The translations under genes and the position numbers were made by a program. A stretch of 13,420 nt of DNA from positions 1 to 13,420 of the forward strand of contig UQML01000041.1 in the NCBI GenBank assembly GCA_900542265.1, written 5' to 3'. Positions within the stretch are counted from its first letter, which is position 1. Each line of letters opens with the position of its first letter. Below the pieces are notes generated by a model. That model was given only the letters and a program-made list of their open reading frames with translations. It was not told the origin of the DNA and searched no databases. Shown here piece by piece: positions 7,454 through 13,420 of this stretch. This DNA is from an uncultured Eggerthella sp. (lineage in GTDB: Bacteria > Actinomycetota > Coriobacteriia > Coriobacteriales > Eggerthellaceae).

Positions 7454-8731
7454 TTATTCTGCCTCTTTGGCTGCTTCTTCAGCCGCAACCGCTGCTTCAG
7501 CTTGCGCAACACGTGCTGCTTCAATAATGCCCGGAAGCGCATCAATCAAATCATCAATGTCAATCTTTTCAATAATCAGTGGCGGCAAGAAGCGCAAGGT
7601 GTGAGGGCCGGTCGCATTGAGCAAGAATCCCGCTTCAAGAGCTGCATCAACCACAGCAGGAGCACTGATATCTTCTTCAAGATCTGCCGCCAACATAAGA
7701 CCAGCACCGCGAATAGAAGTGAATGCTTCAATGGTTGCAAGCTTATCAACAAAGTAAGCACCCATCTTTGCAACACGGTCACCAAAGCTTCCTGTTTGCA
7801 AGGTCTCAAGTGTTGCTTGTGCGGCTGCCATAGCAAGGTTAGAGCCACCAAAGGTAGAACCGTGATCTCCTGGTTCAAATGCTTCAGCAACTTCAATACG
7901 AGCAGCGCACGCACCCATAGGAAACCCAGAAGCAATACCCTTTGCCATGGTAAAGATATCAGGGGTAAAGCCCATGCCCTGGAAGGCAAACGGATACGTA
8001 CCACAACGATAGAAGCCCGTCTGAACCTCATCGGCAATAACTAAAAATCCTGCCTGACGAGCAAGCTTCATAACATCAACAAGGTAGTCAGGATCACAAG
8101 GATGTACGCCTGCTTCGCCTTGGATGCACTCAACCATAACAGCAGCAATCAGGCCATCATTATCTGCAATTGCCTGCTTGAGCGCCTGCAAGTCATTCAT
8201 GGGAACATGCACAAAGCCATCTGGCATGGGGGCGAACGCCTCTTGCTTTGCAGGCTGCGCGGTAGCAGCGAGCGTTGCAAGGGTACGACCATGGAAGCTA
8301 TTATCAAGCGTAATAATAATCTGTCCGCCGTGGCCTTCTTTTTTGGAATAGAGGCGAGCAAGTTTGATAGCGCACTCGTTTGCCTCAGCACCAGAATTTG
8401 CAAAGAAGGTTTTCCATGGTGCGCTAAAGAACTTAGGCACACACTCGTTGCCCATCTCAGAAATCATCTTGGCAACTTCACCGCGATGCTCAATGTAGTA
8501 ATAGTTTGAAACATGAATAAGCTTTTCAGCCTGCTTTTGGACAGCACGCACAACAGACGGATGGCAATGACCTAAGCTATCAGCACCAATGCCAGCAATA
8601 AAGTCTTTATAGGTCTTTCCCTCAGAGTCCGTAACTTCCATTCCTTTACCCTCAACGAGCATAACGTTTTTACGCTTAAACGTTGACATGATAAAGCGTT
8701 CATCAAGTTTTTTAGCTTCTTCTAAATTCAT
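7454..8731 (-). CDS. argD: acetylornithine aminotransferase (class III, PLP-dependent)
   Basis: ArgD transfers the amino group from glutamate to N-acetylglutamate semialdehyde, giving N-acetylornithine. The 425-residue protein has the class III aminotransferase features: GAEANE for phosphate binding (114-119), FHGRT (146-150), ADEVQTG with Asp234 contacting the cofactor ring (233-239), and MAKGIASGFPMGA with the putative Schiff-base Lys264. The last 20 residues are an unusual Ala/Glu-rich tail beyond the catalytic fold, giving slightly more than the common length of about 400. Enzymes of this family may also accept related substrates such as ornithine or succinyldiaminopimelate; the arg neighbours favour the acetylornithine role. 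ATG at 8731 has AAGGA a few bases upstream, 22 bases after argB. Confidence 0.96.
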   Translation of the reverse strand: MNLEEAKKLDERFIMSTFKRKNVMLVEGKGMEVTDSEGKTYKDFIAGIGADSLGHCHPSVVRAVQKQAEKLIHVSNYYYIEHRGEVAKMISEMGNECVPKFFSAPWKTFFANSGAEANECAIKLARLYSKKEGHGGQIIITLDNSFHGRTLATLAATAQPAKQEAFAPMPDGFVHVPMNDLQALKQAIADNDGLIAAVMVECIQGEAGVHPCDPDYLVDVMKLARQAGFLVIADEVQTGFYRCGTYPFAFQGMGFTPDIFTMAKGIASGFPMGACAARIEVAEAFEPGDHGSTFGGSNLAMAAAQATLETLQTGSFGDRVAKMGAYFVDKLATIEAFTSIRGAGLMLAADLEEDISAPAVVDAALEAGFLLNATGPHTLRFLPPLIIEKIDIDDLIDALPGIIEAARVAQAEAAVAAEEAAKEAE

Positions 8732-8753
8732 ATCCGTCCTTCTTCCCCATCAC

Positions 8754-9704
8754 CTAGTGAGTAGAAATGTTCTCATAGAGGCGCGATGCAAGCAATCCGA
8801 GTGAACGCAGTTCATCCTTAGCATGACCCTCATTGTCATAAATTAACGTACCGGCACCAGCGGAAGTTAAAAGCTCAATCAAAATTGAATGAGGTTTAGT
8901 TCCATTGACAATGTGAGCACGCGGCACTCCTGCTTCGAGTGCGTCCACACACGATTGCAGTTTTGGAATCATACCTGCGCTAACCGCACCCGATGCAAGC
9001 ATCGCACGCGTTTCATCAAGACTCATCTTAGACACTAATGAGTCTTTATTGGAAAAGTCCTCATAGAAACCATCGACATCCGTCAAAAAGATGATTTTAT
9101 GCGCTCCAATAGCAGCCGCAATAGCGCTCGCTGCTTTATCAGCATTGATATTGAACGACCCATCGTCAACACCTTTTGCAATAGAGGCAATCACGGGAAT
9201 GTAGTCGGCAGCGATTAGTGCATTAATATAAGCAGGATTAACTTCAAGAATTTTGCCAACACGGCCTAAATCCGTATTGGCCTGTTCAGCAATAATGGTT
9301 CCCGCATCAGCACCATTGACGCCAACCGCCAAATTGCCGTGACGATTCATAGCAAGTACAAGCTCTTCATTAACCTTGCCGATGAGCGTCATCTTAACGA
9401 CATCCATTGCCTCATCGGTCGTAACACGCTGACCGTTTTTGAATTCAACATCCAAGCCGTAGCGCTCCATATTCTCCGTAATAGCAGCGCCACCACCATG
9501 GACGATAACGGGATTAACACCCATGATCTTCAACATGACGATGTCGCTCATAACCGCATCACGCAGTTTTTCATCAACCATGGCAGCACCACCGTATTTA
9601 ATCAAGATGGTTTTGCCAGTAGCATTTTTAATCCAAGGAAATGCTTCAATCAACACCTCAGCAGTATGGCTTGAGGTTAGTTTTCTATCTTTAGCGTATT
9701 TCAT
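8754..9704 (-). CDS. argB: N-acetylglutamate kinase, probably arginine-inhibited
   Basis: ArgB phosphorylates N-acetylglutamate, the committed step in organisms that recycle the acetyl group. The 316-residue amino acid kinase fold shows IKYGGAAM with Lys36, HGGG (69-72), NADKAA with Asp189, TDVDG and GMIPK with Lys248; by comparison with the E. coli enzyme these are the likely catalytic residues. Unlike the short E. coli form, there is an N-terminal helix (about 10-28, reading AEVLIEAFPWIKNATG) before the first strand, as in arginine-sensitive hexameric kinases, and a matching HIVNGTKPHS segment near the C-terminus. Feedback inhibition by arginine is therefore inferred. A tail of about 26 residues follows the last conserved segment. 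An AGGAG site stands 11 to 12 bases before the ATG, somewhat long spacing. The gap to argJ is 33 bases. Confidence 0.97.
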   Translation of the reverse strand: MKYAKDRKLTSSHTAEVLIEAFPWIKNATGKTILIKYGGAAMVDEKLRDAVMSDIVMLKIMGVNPVIVHGGGAAITENMERYGLDVEFKNGQRVTTDEAMDVVKMTLIGKVNEELVLAMNRHGNLAVGVNGADAGTIIAEQANTDLGRVGKILEVNPAYINALIAADYIPVIASIAKGVDDGSFNINADKAASAIAAAIGAHKIIFLTDVDGFYEDFSNKDSLVSKMSLDETRAMLASGAVSAGMIPKLQSCVDALEAGVPRAHIVNGTKPHSILIELLTSAGAGTLIYDNEGHAKDELRSLGLLASRLYENISTH

Positions 9705-9737
9705 GCGCGTCTCTTCTCCTTATGAACCTTGTAAACG

Positions 9738-11054
9738 TTATGAACGATAATCGCCGTTAATGGATACGTAATCATGTGAGAAGTCACACGTCCACATGGT
9801 GTCAGTCGCATCACCTGCTCCTAAATCAGCCACAATAGTAATCTCGGGAGCTTCAAAACGCTGTAAGGCTTCATCCTCATCAAACTCTAGGGGGAGACCG
9901 TTTCGCATCACTGGCAGCCCAACCATATCGATGCTGACGTTTTCTTGCGCAAAAGTAGCACCACTTCTGCCGAGCGCCGCTGCAATCCTTCCCCAATTGG
10001 CATCATGGCCATAAATGGCGGTCTTAACGAGTGGCGAGTTTGCCACCGTGCGTGCTGCCATTTCCGCTTCTTCAGGCGTTGCCGCTCCTGTTATAGTTAC
10101 CTCAACAAGCTTGGTAGCGCCTTCCCCATCACGTGCCATTTCTTTGGCAAGGGTGTTGGTTACGGTATCAAGGGCAGCCTTGAACTCATCCATAGCTATC
10201 GAGTCAGGGGCGAAAGTACCGCGAGAAACCCCATCGCCTAAATCTGCAGCTTTACCGGAGGCCAGTAAGAAACAGCAATCATTTGTCGATGTGTCTGAAT
10301 CGACCGTAATTTTATTGAAGCTTTGATTCACCGCACCAAGCAGCGCGTCATGGAGATACTCACCTGCTAAAGGTGCATCGGTTGTAATCACTGCAATCAT
10401 GGTAGCCATATTAGGCATAATCATGCCCGATCCTTTAGACATGCCGCCAACCGTGAACGTAATACCCTCATAATCTGGATCCGCGCTTACCCAAGACACC
10501 GCAGCTTGCTTGGGAACCGTATCAGTGGTCATGATAGCTTTTGCAGCATCAAGACCAGTAACACCCATAGCAGGAAGACCAGCTTGAGCGGCATCCTCAT
10601 GAGCGGGATGACCATACATCGCACGCTGAAGGGTGCGAATGGCAAAGTCAAAAGGATTGGTATCAAGAATAGTGCCAATGACACCGGTGGATGCCACCAA
10701 AACATCTTCAGGTACGCATCCAATGATCTCTGATGCGATATCCGCCGTACGCTTTGCGGCGGCAAGACCAACCGTTCCCGTTGCAGCATTGGCGATACCT
10801 GAATTAATAACGATAGCGCGCGCAAGACCATAGCCTTGATTGTTGAGATGCTCTTTGGAGACCGTGATAGGGGCTGCACAAAACACGTTTTGAGTAAACG
10901 TTGCAGCACAAGGACAAAGCTCATCGGCCTCGACGAGTGCCATATCTAAACGCTTAGGATCATGCCTAAAGCCTGCGTGAATGCCGCCTGCCCTAAAACC
11001 AGACGCACTGGCAACACCCCCATCGGGGATGGTATTCAAAACAATATCAGTCAT
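9738..11054 (-). CDS. argJ: ornithine acetyltransferase (ArgJ), self-cleaving
   Basis: ArgJ moves the acetyl group from N-acetylornithine to glutamate, releasing ornithine and regenerating N-acetylglutamate. Some members also use acetyl-CoA; sequence alone does not tell which. The 438-residue precursor has the autoproteolysis site PNMATM, so cleavage before Thr218 should give alpha and beta chains with Thr218 as nucleophile. The oxyanion-hole pair Thr123-Gly124 lies in ASTGVIGT, and KGSGMIMPNMAT is intact. The C-terminus YVSINGDYRS matches the usual family ending. AAAGGAG seven bases before the ATG overlaps the argC stop codon, and the gap to argC is only 12 bases, so translational coupling is likely. 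The presence of argJ means the acetyl cycle is closed here and only catalytic amounts of N-acetylglutamate need fresh synthesis. Confidence 0.97.
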   Translation of the reverse strand: MTDIVLNTIPDGGVASASGFRAGGIHAGFRHDPKRLDMALVEADELCPCAATFTQNVFCAAPITVSKEHLNNQGYGLARAIVINSGIANAATGTVGLAAAKRTADIASEIIGCVPEDVLVASTGVIGTILDTNPFDFAIRTLQRAMYGHPAHEDAAQAGLPAMGVTGLDAAKAIMTTDTVPKQAAVSWVSADPDYEGITFTVGGMSKGSGMIMPNMATMIAVITTDAPLAGEYLHDALLGAVNQSFNKITVDSDTSTNDCCFLLASGKAADLGDGVSRGTFAPDSIAMDEFKAALDTVTNTLAKEMARDGEGATKLVEVTITGAATPEEAEMAARTVANSPLVKTAIYGHDANWGRIAAALGRSGATFAQENVSIDMVGLPVMRNGLPLEFDEDEALQRFEAPEITIVADLGAGDATDTMWTCDFSHDYVSINGDYRS

Positions 11055-11066
11055 GTTTGTACTCCT

Positions 11067-12122
11067 TTATGAAGGATTTGCAACGGTTTCAAGCGCGCAG
11101 GTCTGATCAAACCCGCAAATAATGTTGGCGCATTGAACTGCTTGTCCAGCAGCACCCTTGACAATGTTGTCAATAGCACACGTTGCAATTACCGAACCCG
11201 TAATAGCATTAAAGGCGACGCCGACATGCGCACGATTAGTTCCTACCACTGAAGAAGTCTTAGGCTGCGAGCCCAAAGGCAATACTTCTACAAAGGGGAA
11301 CTGTGCATAGGCGTCCTGGTATCGTCGATGGATCGACTCGGCCGTTTCTTTTTGTCGAGCCTCAGGACTAAGCTGCATGGTCACGGTTGACAAAAGACCG
11401 CGTGATGCGGGTGCCAAGTGAGGAGTAAAAATAAGGCGATCAGGTATTTCTAAGATCTGCTCGATTTCGGGTGTATGCCTATGACTGGTTACGCCATATG
11501 CTTCAAAGTTTTCATTAGCAGAGCAAAAATGTGTACGCGCCGTTGCACTTCTTCCTGCTCCGGACACACCAGAAATTGCATCAGCAACAACCACACCTTC
11601 AGTCAAGCGAATCACGGGTGCTGCCGCAAGAGAAGTAGCAGTGGGATAACAACCAGCACAAGCAATTAATACCGCTTCTCCGTTTTTGTAAGCAAGCGAT
11701 CCTCTAATAAGGTCATGTGCAAAGAGTTCTGGCAAACCAAAGAGCGCTTTGCTCAGCAGATCCGCTGAAGTGTGCTCAACGCCGTACCACTTTTCATATA
11801 CCGCTTGGTCATGGAGACGATAATCTGCCGACAAATCAATAACTGTAACTCCCGCCTCTAAAAGACCAGGAGCACTTTTCATAGCAACCGTATGAGGAGT
11901 AGCTAAAAACACTAAATCACACGTAAAGAGCTCAGGGTTGTCATGAGCAGAATATTCAAGATCACTTAAACCTAAGAATGCGGGATAAAGATCAGTAAGT
12001 TTCTTACCGTTGTCTGCGTTAGACGTAATAACCGCGAGCTCGAATTGGGGATGTCGCAGGCAGATGCGAACCAGTTCAGCTCCCGCGTACCCTGCTGCAC
12101 CTACGATGCCAACTTTAATCAT
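11067..12122 (-). CDS. argC: N-acetyl-gamma-glutamyl-phosphate reductase
   Basis: ArgC reduces N-acetylglutamyl phosphate to the semialdehyde with NADPH. The 351-residue protein begins with a dinucleotide-binding loop, IVGAAGYAG (6-14). The active-site segment AGCYPTA places the putative catalytic cysteine at Cys158, and GVSGAGRSA (185-193) and HRHTPEI (214-220) follow as in type 1 ArgC enzymes. I place the start at ATG 12122 because GAAGGG lies six bases upstream and MIKVGIVGAAGYAG is the expected beginning; an in-frame GTG at 12155 would add 11 residues upstream and lacks such a site. It is the first gene of the cluster, and the 492 bases upstream are shared with the divergent FKBP gene, so the operon promoter should be there. 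Confidence 0.97.
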   Translation of the reverse strand: MIKVGIVGAAGYAGAELVRICLRHPQFELAVITSNADNGKKLTDLYPAFLGLSDLEYSAHDNPELFTCDLVFLATPHTVAMKSAPGLLEAGVTVIDLSADYRLHDQAVYEKWYGVEHTSADLLSKALFGLPELFAHDLIRGSLAYKNGEAVLIACAGCYPTATSLAAAPVIRLTEGVVVADAISGVSGAGRSATARTHFCSANENFEAYGVTSHRHTPEIEQILEIPDRLIFTPHLAPASRGLLSTVTMQLSPEARQKETAESIHRRYQDAYAQFPFVEVLPLGSQPKTSSVVGTNRAHVGVAFNAITGSVIATCAIDNIVKGAAGQAVQCANIICGFDQTCALETVANPS

Positions 12123-12128
12123 CACAAA

Positions 12129-12134
12129 CCCTTC
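12129..12134 (-). promoter_or_regulatory. ribosome binding site that fixes the argC start
   Basis: On the minus strand GAAGGG (within AAAGAAGGG) stands six bases before the ATG at 12122. This favours that start over the upstream in-frame GTG at 12155. Confidence 0.7.
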
Positions 12135-12240
12135 TTTGCTCACACATTTACTCACGGGCTCTCGTTTTCTAACAAGATGGTTATGCCCGATCTTTTCCTA
12201 ACAGCAACACAATTAGTAGAGGACTGCCCTATATGATCTC

Positions 12241-12286
12241 TATAGATGCTTTACTCTCTATAAACGCTTTATATAGATGCTTTATA
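12241..12286. repeat. three tandem copies of an AT-rich palindromic 15-mer upstream of argC
   Basis: The 12-mer TATARAYGCTTT occurs at 12241-12252, 12259-12270 and 12272-12283. The middle copy extends to a perfect palindrome, TATAAACGCTTTATA (12259-12273). The third, TATAGATGCTTTATA (12272-12286), has one mismatched pair, and the first (12241-12255) is more degraded. Centres are 18 and 13 bases apart. The position 120 to 165 bases before argC suggests operator sites for a dimeric or multimeric regulator, possibly ArgR, but the sequence is not the usual ARG box, so this is inference. Confidence 0.6.
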
Positions 12287-12296
12287 TCCACCTACT

Positions 12297-12324
12297 TTTA
12301 TAAGTTTAATAAGAGTACTCCAAA
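12297..12324 (-). promoter_or_regulatory. weak candidate promoter for the argC operon
   Basis: On the minus strand TTTGGA (12324 to 12319) is followed after 16 bases by TATAAA (12302 to 12297). The -10 is fair and the -35 poor. It lies just upstream of the palindrome array, a layout in which bound regulator could block initiation or elongation. Other TATA-like hexamers inside the array are alternative -10 elements. Confidence 0.25.
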
Positions 12325-12393
12325 ACAGCGATTCTGATAACCCTTAAATACCGAATGCGTTCATTAGTTTTGTGAGCGTGCCTACCCCTTTGC

Positions 12394-12423
12394 GTGAACG
12401 GGTTTGCGTGTAAACCCGCTTAC
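12394..12423 (+). other. hairpin in the region upstream of the FKBP gene
   Basis: CGGGTTT (12399-12405) and AAACCCG (12412-12418) form a perfect 7-base-pair stem with a 6-base loop. Allowing one A-C mismatch and one G-U pair, the stem extends to about 12 pairs (12394 to 12423). No T tract follows on either strand, so it does not look like a terminator. It may be part of a structured leader or a protein-binding site. Confidence 0.45.
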
Positions 12424-12460
12424 AGATTTACGGGCGGACGAATTCATGGATTTACGAGTG

Positions 12461-12497
12461 AACATAAGACGAGTTACGTTTCGTTGCCGTTTATGTT
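12461..12497 (+). other. second imperfect hairpin upstream of the FKBP gene
   Basis: AACATAAG (12461-12468) pairs with TTTATGTT (12490-12497), and inside it ACGA (12469-12472) pairs with TCGT (12481-12484), leaving a short bulge. The structure is less stable than the preceding hairpin and no uridine tract follows. Confidence 0.3.
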
Positions 12498-12600
12498 AAG
12501 GTTTCTTGCTTTCCGCAAGTCCGCCTCATTTCTCAGGTACACTGCTTGAAGTACACCATGTGAAGTACGTCAAAAAAGCACCATGAAGTGCATCAAAATG

Positions 12601-12606
12601 AAAGGA
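12601..12606 (+). promoter_or_regulatory. ribosome binding site that fixes the FKBP gene start
   Basis: AAAGGA lies eight bases before ATG 12615. It would sit inside the coding sequence if the upstream in-frame GTG at 12588 were used, so the ATG is preferred. Confidence 0.75.
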
Positions 12607-12614
12607 ACTCAACT

Positions 12615-13040
12615 ATGAGTAATGCTGGAAAGAAAGTTAAGGTTCACTACACCGGAACCTTAGATGATGGAACCAAATTCGACTCTTCAATTGACCGCGG
12701 TGAGCCACTTGAGTTTGTTTGTATGGCAGGTCAAATGATCCCTGGTTTTGACAAAGCTGTTGAGAGCATGAACGTAGGCGACACTATCACCGTTCACTTA
12801 GAGCCAAGTGAAGCCTATGGCGAGCGTAGCGAGGAGGCTATCCAGACCATTCCTCTTGCTAACATCCCTGGTGCAGAAGATCTCCCTGTTGGAGAAACTG
12901 TCTTTTTACAAGGCCCTAACGGTCAGCCTTTCCCCGCCAAGGTTGCTGCCATGGATGACACTACTGTCACCTTTGACATGAACCATGAGCTTGCTGGTAA
13001 ACCCCTTAACTTTGAGATCGAGCTCTTGGAAGCCGAATAA
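12615..13040 (+). CDS. SlyD-type FKBP peptidyl-prolyl cis-trans isomerase
   Basis: This cytoplasmic foldase catalyses prolyl bond isomerisation and, through its inserted flap domain, binds unfolded chains. The 141-residue protein has the FKBP core at both ends: VHYTGTLDDGTKFDSS (10-25), GQMIPGFDKAVESM (39-52) and the final strand NFEIELLEA. The EAYGERSEEAIQTIP segment (about 66-80) opens the insert-in-flap domain, which runs to about 120 and ends at NHELAGKPL. Unlike E. coli SlyD there is no His/Cys-rich metal-binding tail; the protein stops right after the core, so it resembles the short SlyD and FkpB/SlpA forms. I start at ATG 12615 because of AAAGGA eight bases before it. It is transcribed away from argC and shows no functional link to arginine synthesis. 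Confidence 0.94.
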   Translation: MSNAGKKVKVHYTGTLDDGTKFDSSIDRGEPLEFVCMAGQMIPGFDKAVESMNVGDTITVHLEPSEAYGERSEEAIQTIPLANIPGAEDLPVGETVFLQGPNGQPFPAKVAAMDDTTVTFDMNHELAGKPLNFEIELLEAE

Positions 13041-13054
13041 AACGCATGAAAAAA

Positions 13055-13078
13055 GGGAGTTGGCCTGCGCCAACTCCC
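13055..13078 (-). terminator. intrinsic terminator between convergent genes
   Basis: GGGAGTTGGC (13055-13064) and GCCAACTCCC (13069-13078) make a perfect 10-base-pair stem with a 4-base loop. On the minus strand six T residues follow directly, so it is a strong terminator for the surface-protein gene at the right edge. On the plus strand the stem lies 14 bases after the FKBP stop but is followed by AAATCC, so termination of that gene would be weaker. Confidence 0.9.
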
Positions 13079-13138
13079 AAATCCAAATACCTATTTTGTC
13101 TTACAGTTACAACTATCCAATAACCTAACTATGAAAAG

Positions 13139-13420
13139 TTAGCAATCGCGCTTTCTTCTTCTCAGGTAGATCATAGTTGCAAGCGCCGCAAGGGCAATCA
13201 CGCTAAGGGTTCCCAACGCAACCACGGTCATATCACCAGTCTTGGTAGTCGATTGCTTTGCACTCTTCTCGTCAGACTGACCTGATTGTGCAGCGCTATC
13301 ATCCCCACCTTCCTGAGCAGTGTCTACAGGAATTGGCTCGAGCACAACTTCAATTGTGTGGTTCGCTGCTACATCAGCAAAGGTATACGAACCCGTTTCA
13401 AGTAACTCAGGATGCTCAAC
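13139..13420 (-). CDS. C-terminal end of a putative sortase-anchored surface protein, partial
   Basis: The frame is open from the right edge to the stop at 13139, giving the last 93 residues; the N-terminus is outside the window. The first visible residues, reading TGSYTFADVAANHTIEVVLEP, resemble the end of the short beta-rich repeat found in many actinobacterial and firmicute surface proteins. Next comes a polar linker rich in Ser, Gln, Asp and Lys, then TKTGD, a hydrophobic membrane span of about 21 residues, and the basic end RRRKRDC. This order is that of a cell-wall sorting signal, but the usual LPXTG is degenerate (TTKTG), so anchoring by sortase is inferred, not certain; otherwise it would be a C-terminal membrane anchor. 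The stop is followed after about 60 bases by a strong terminator. Confidence 0.8.
   Translation of the reverse strand, partial: VEHPELLETGSYTFADVAANHTIEVVLEPIPVDTAQEGGDDSAAQSGQSDEKSAKQSTTKTGDMTVVALGTLSVIALAALATMIYLRRRKRDC

Larger units (their letters stand above)
12123..12614. other. divergent intergenic region between argC and the FKBP gene
   Basis: This is the only long stretch without a gene. No convincing small ORF, tRNA or known riboswitch was seen. The argC half (12240-12300) is very AT-rich and holds tandem palindromes and a candidate promoter. The FKBP half (12391-12600) is richer in G+C and holds two hairpin-forming segments and several short direct repeats, such as GATTTACG at 12425-12432 and 12449-12456, and TGAAGTAC at 12547-12554 and 12561-12568. 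It should contain promoters for both directions. Confidence 0.8.

Noticed and set aside
7502..8044. Plus-strand ORF of 180 codons inside argD
   Set aside because: It lies opposite conserved argD motifs, with composition expected of a complementary strand.
12351..12365. ARG-box-like GAATGCGTTCATT about 230 bases upstream of argC
   Set aside because: Only one short imperfect palindrome is present, its spacing does not fit the classical 18-base box, and it is far from the gene; too weak to report as a site.
12588..12614. Upstream in-frame GTG start for the FKBP gene
   Set aside because: It would put the good AAAGGA ribosome binding site inside the coding sequence and add nine residues not typical of the family.

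Overview
The window looks like ordinary chromosome from a moderate-G+C actinobacterium, most likely of the class Coriobacteriia (Eggerthellaceae or Atopobiaceae relatives). This placement is an inference from the character of the arginine proteins, the class A penicillin-binding protein with a Gly/Ser tail, and an LPXTG-like surface protein, in DNA that by eye has just under half G+C. A Cryptobacterium-like organism would fit, but that is recollection, not a search result. No mobile element, CRISPR array, rRNA or tRNA was seen.

Layout from left to right. Positions 1-1703 (minus) hold most of a long U32-family protein that runs off the left edge. It is followed upstream by a small lipoprotein gene (1737-2240, minus) and a bifunctional class A penicillin-binding protein (2331-4556, minus); these three point the same way with short gaps. 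Positions 4652-12122 (minus) hold the arginine biosynthesis block, transcribed argC-argJ-argB-argD-argG and then argH. The first five genes are 12 to 48 bases apart and each has a visible ribosome binding site. A strong intrinsic terminator separates argG from argH. Positions 12123-12614 are a 492-base divergent intergenic region with tandem AT-rich palindromes near argC and hairpin-rich leader sequence near the gene on the other side. Positions 12615-13040 (plus) encode a SlyD-type FKBP prolyl isomerase, the only plus-strand gene. Positions 13139-13420 (minus) are the C-terminal end of a cell-wall-anchored surface protein, facing the FKBP gene across a terminator hairpin.

The arg genes cover the acetylated ornithine pathway from N-acetylglutamate: ArgB phosphorylates it, ArgC reduces it, ArgD transaminates it, and ArgJ transfers the acetyl group back to glutamate, giving ornithine. 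ArgG and ArgH then convert citrulline to arginine. The step between, ornithine carbamoyltransferase (argF), is not in the window, nor is argR, although actinobacterial clusters often carry both between argD and argG. ArgB has the N-terminal helix seen in arginine-inhibited kinases, so feedback control is likely.

No convincing new multi-gene system was found. The signals most worth a second look are the palindrome array upstream of argC, the missing argF/argR together with the argG-argH terminator, and the structured region upstream of the FKBP gene.
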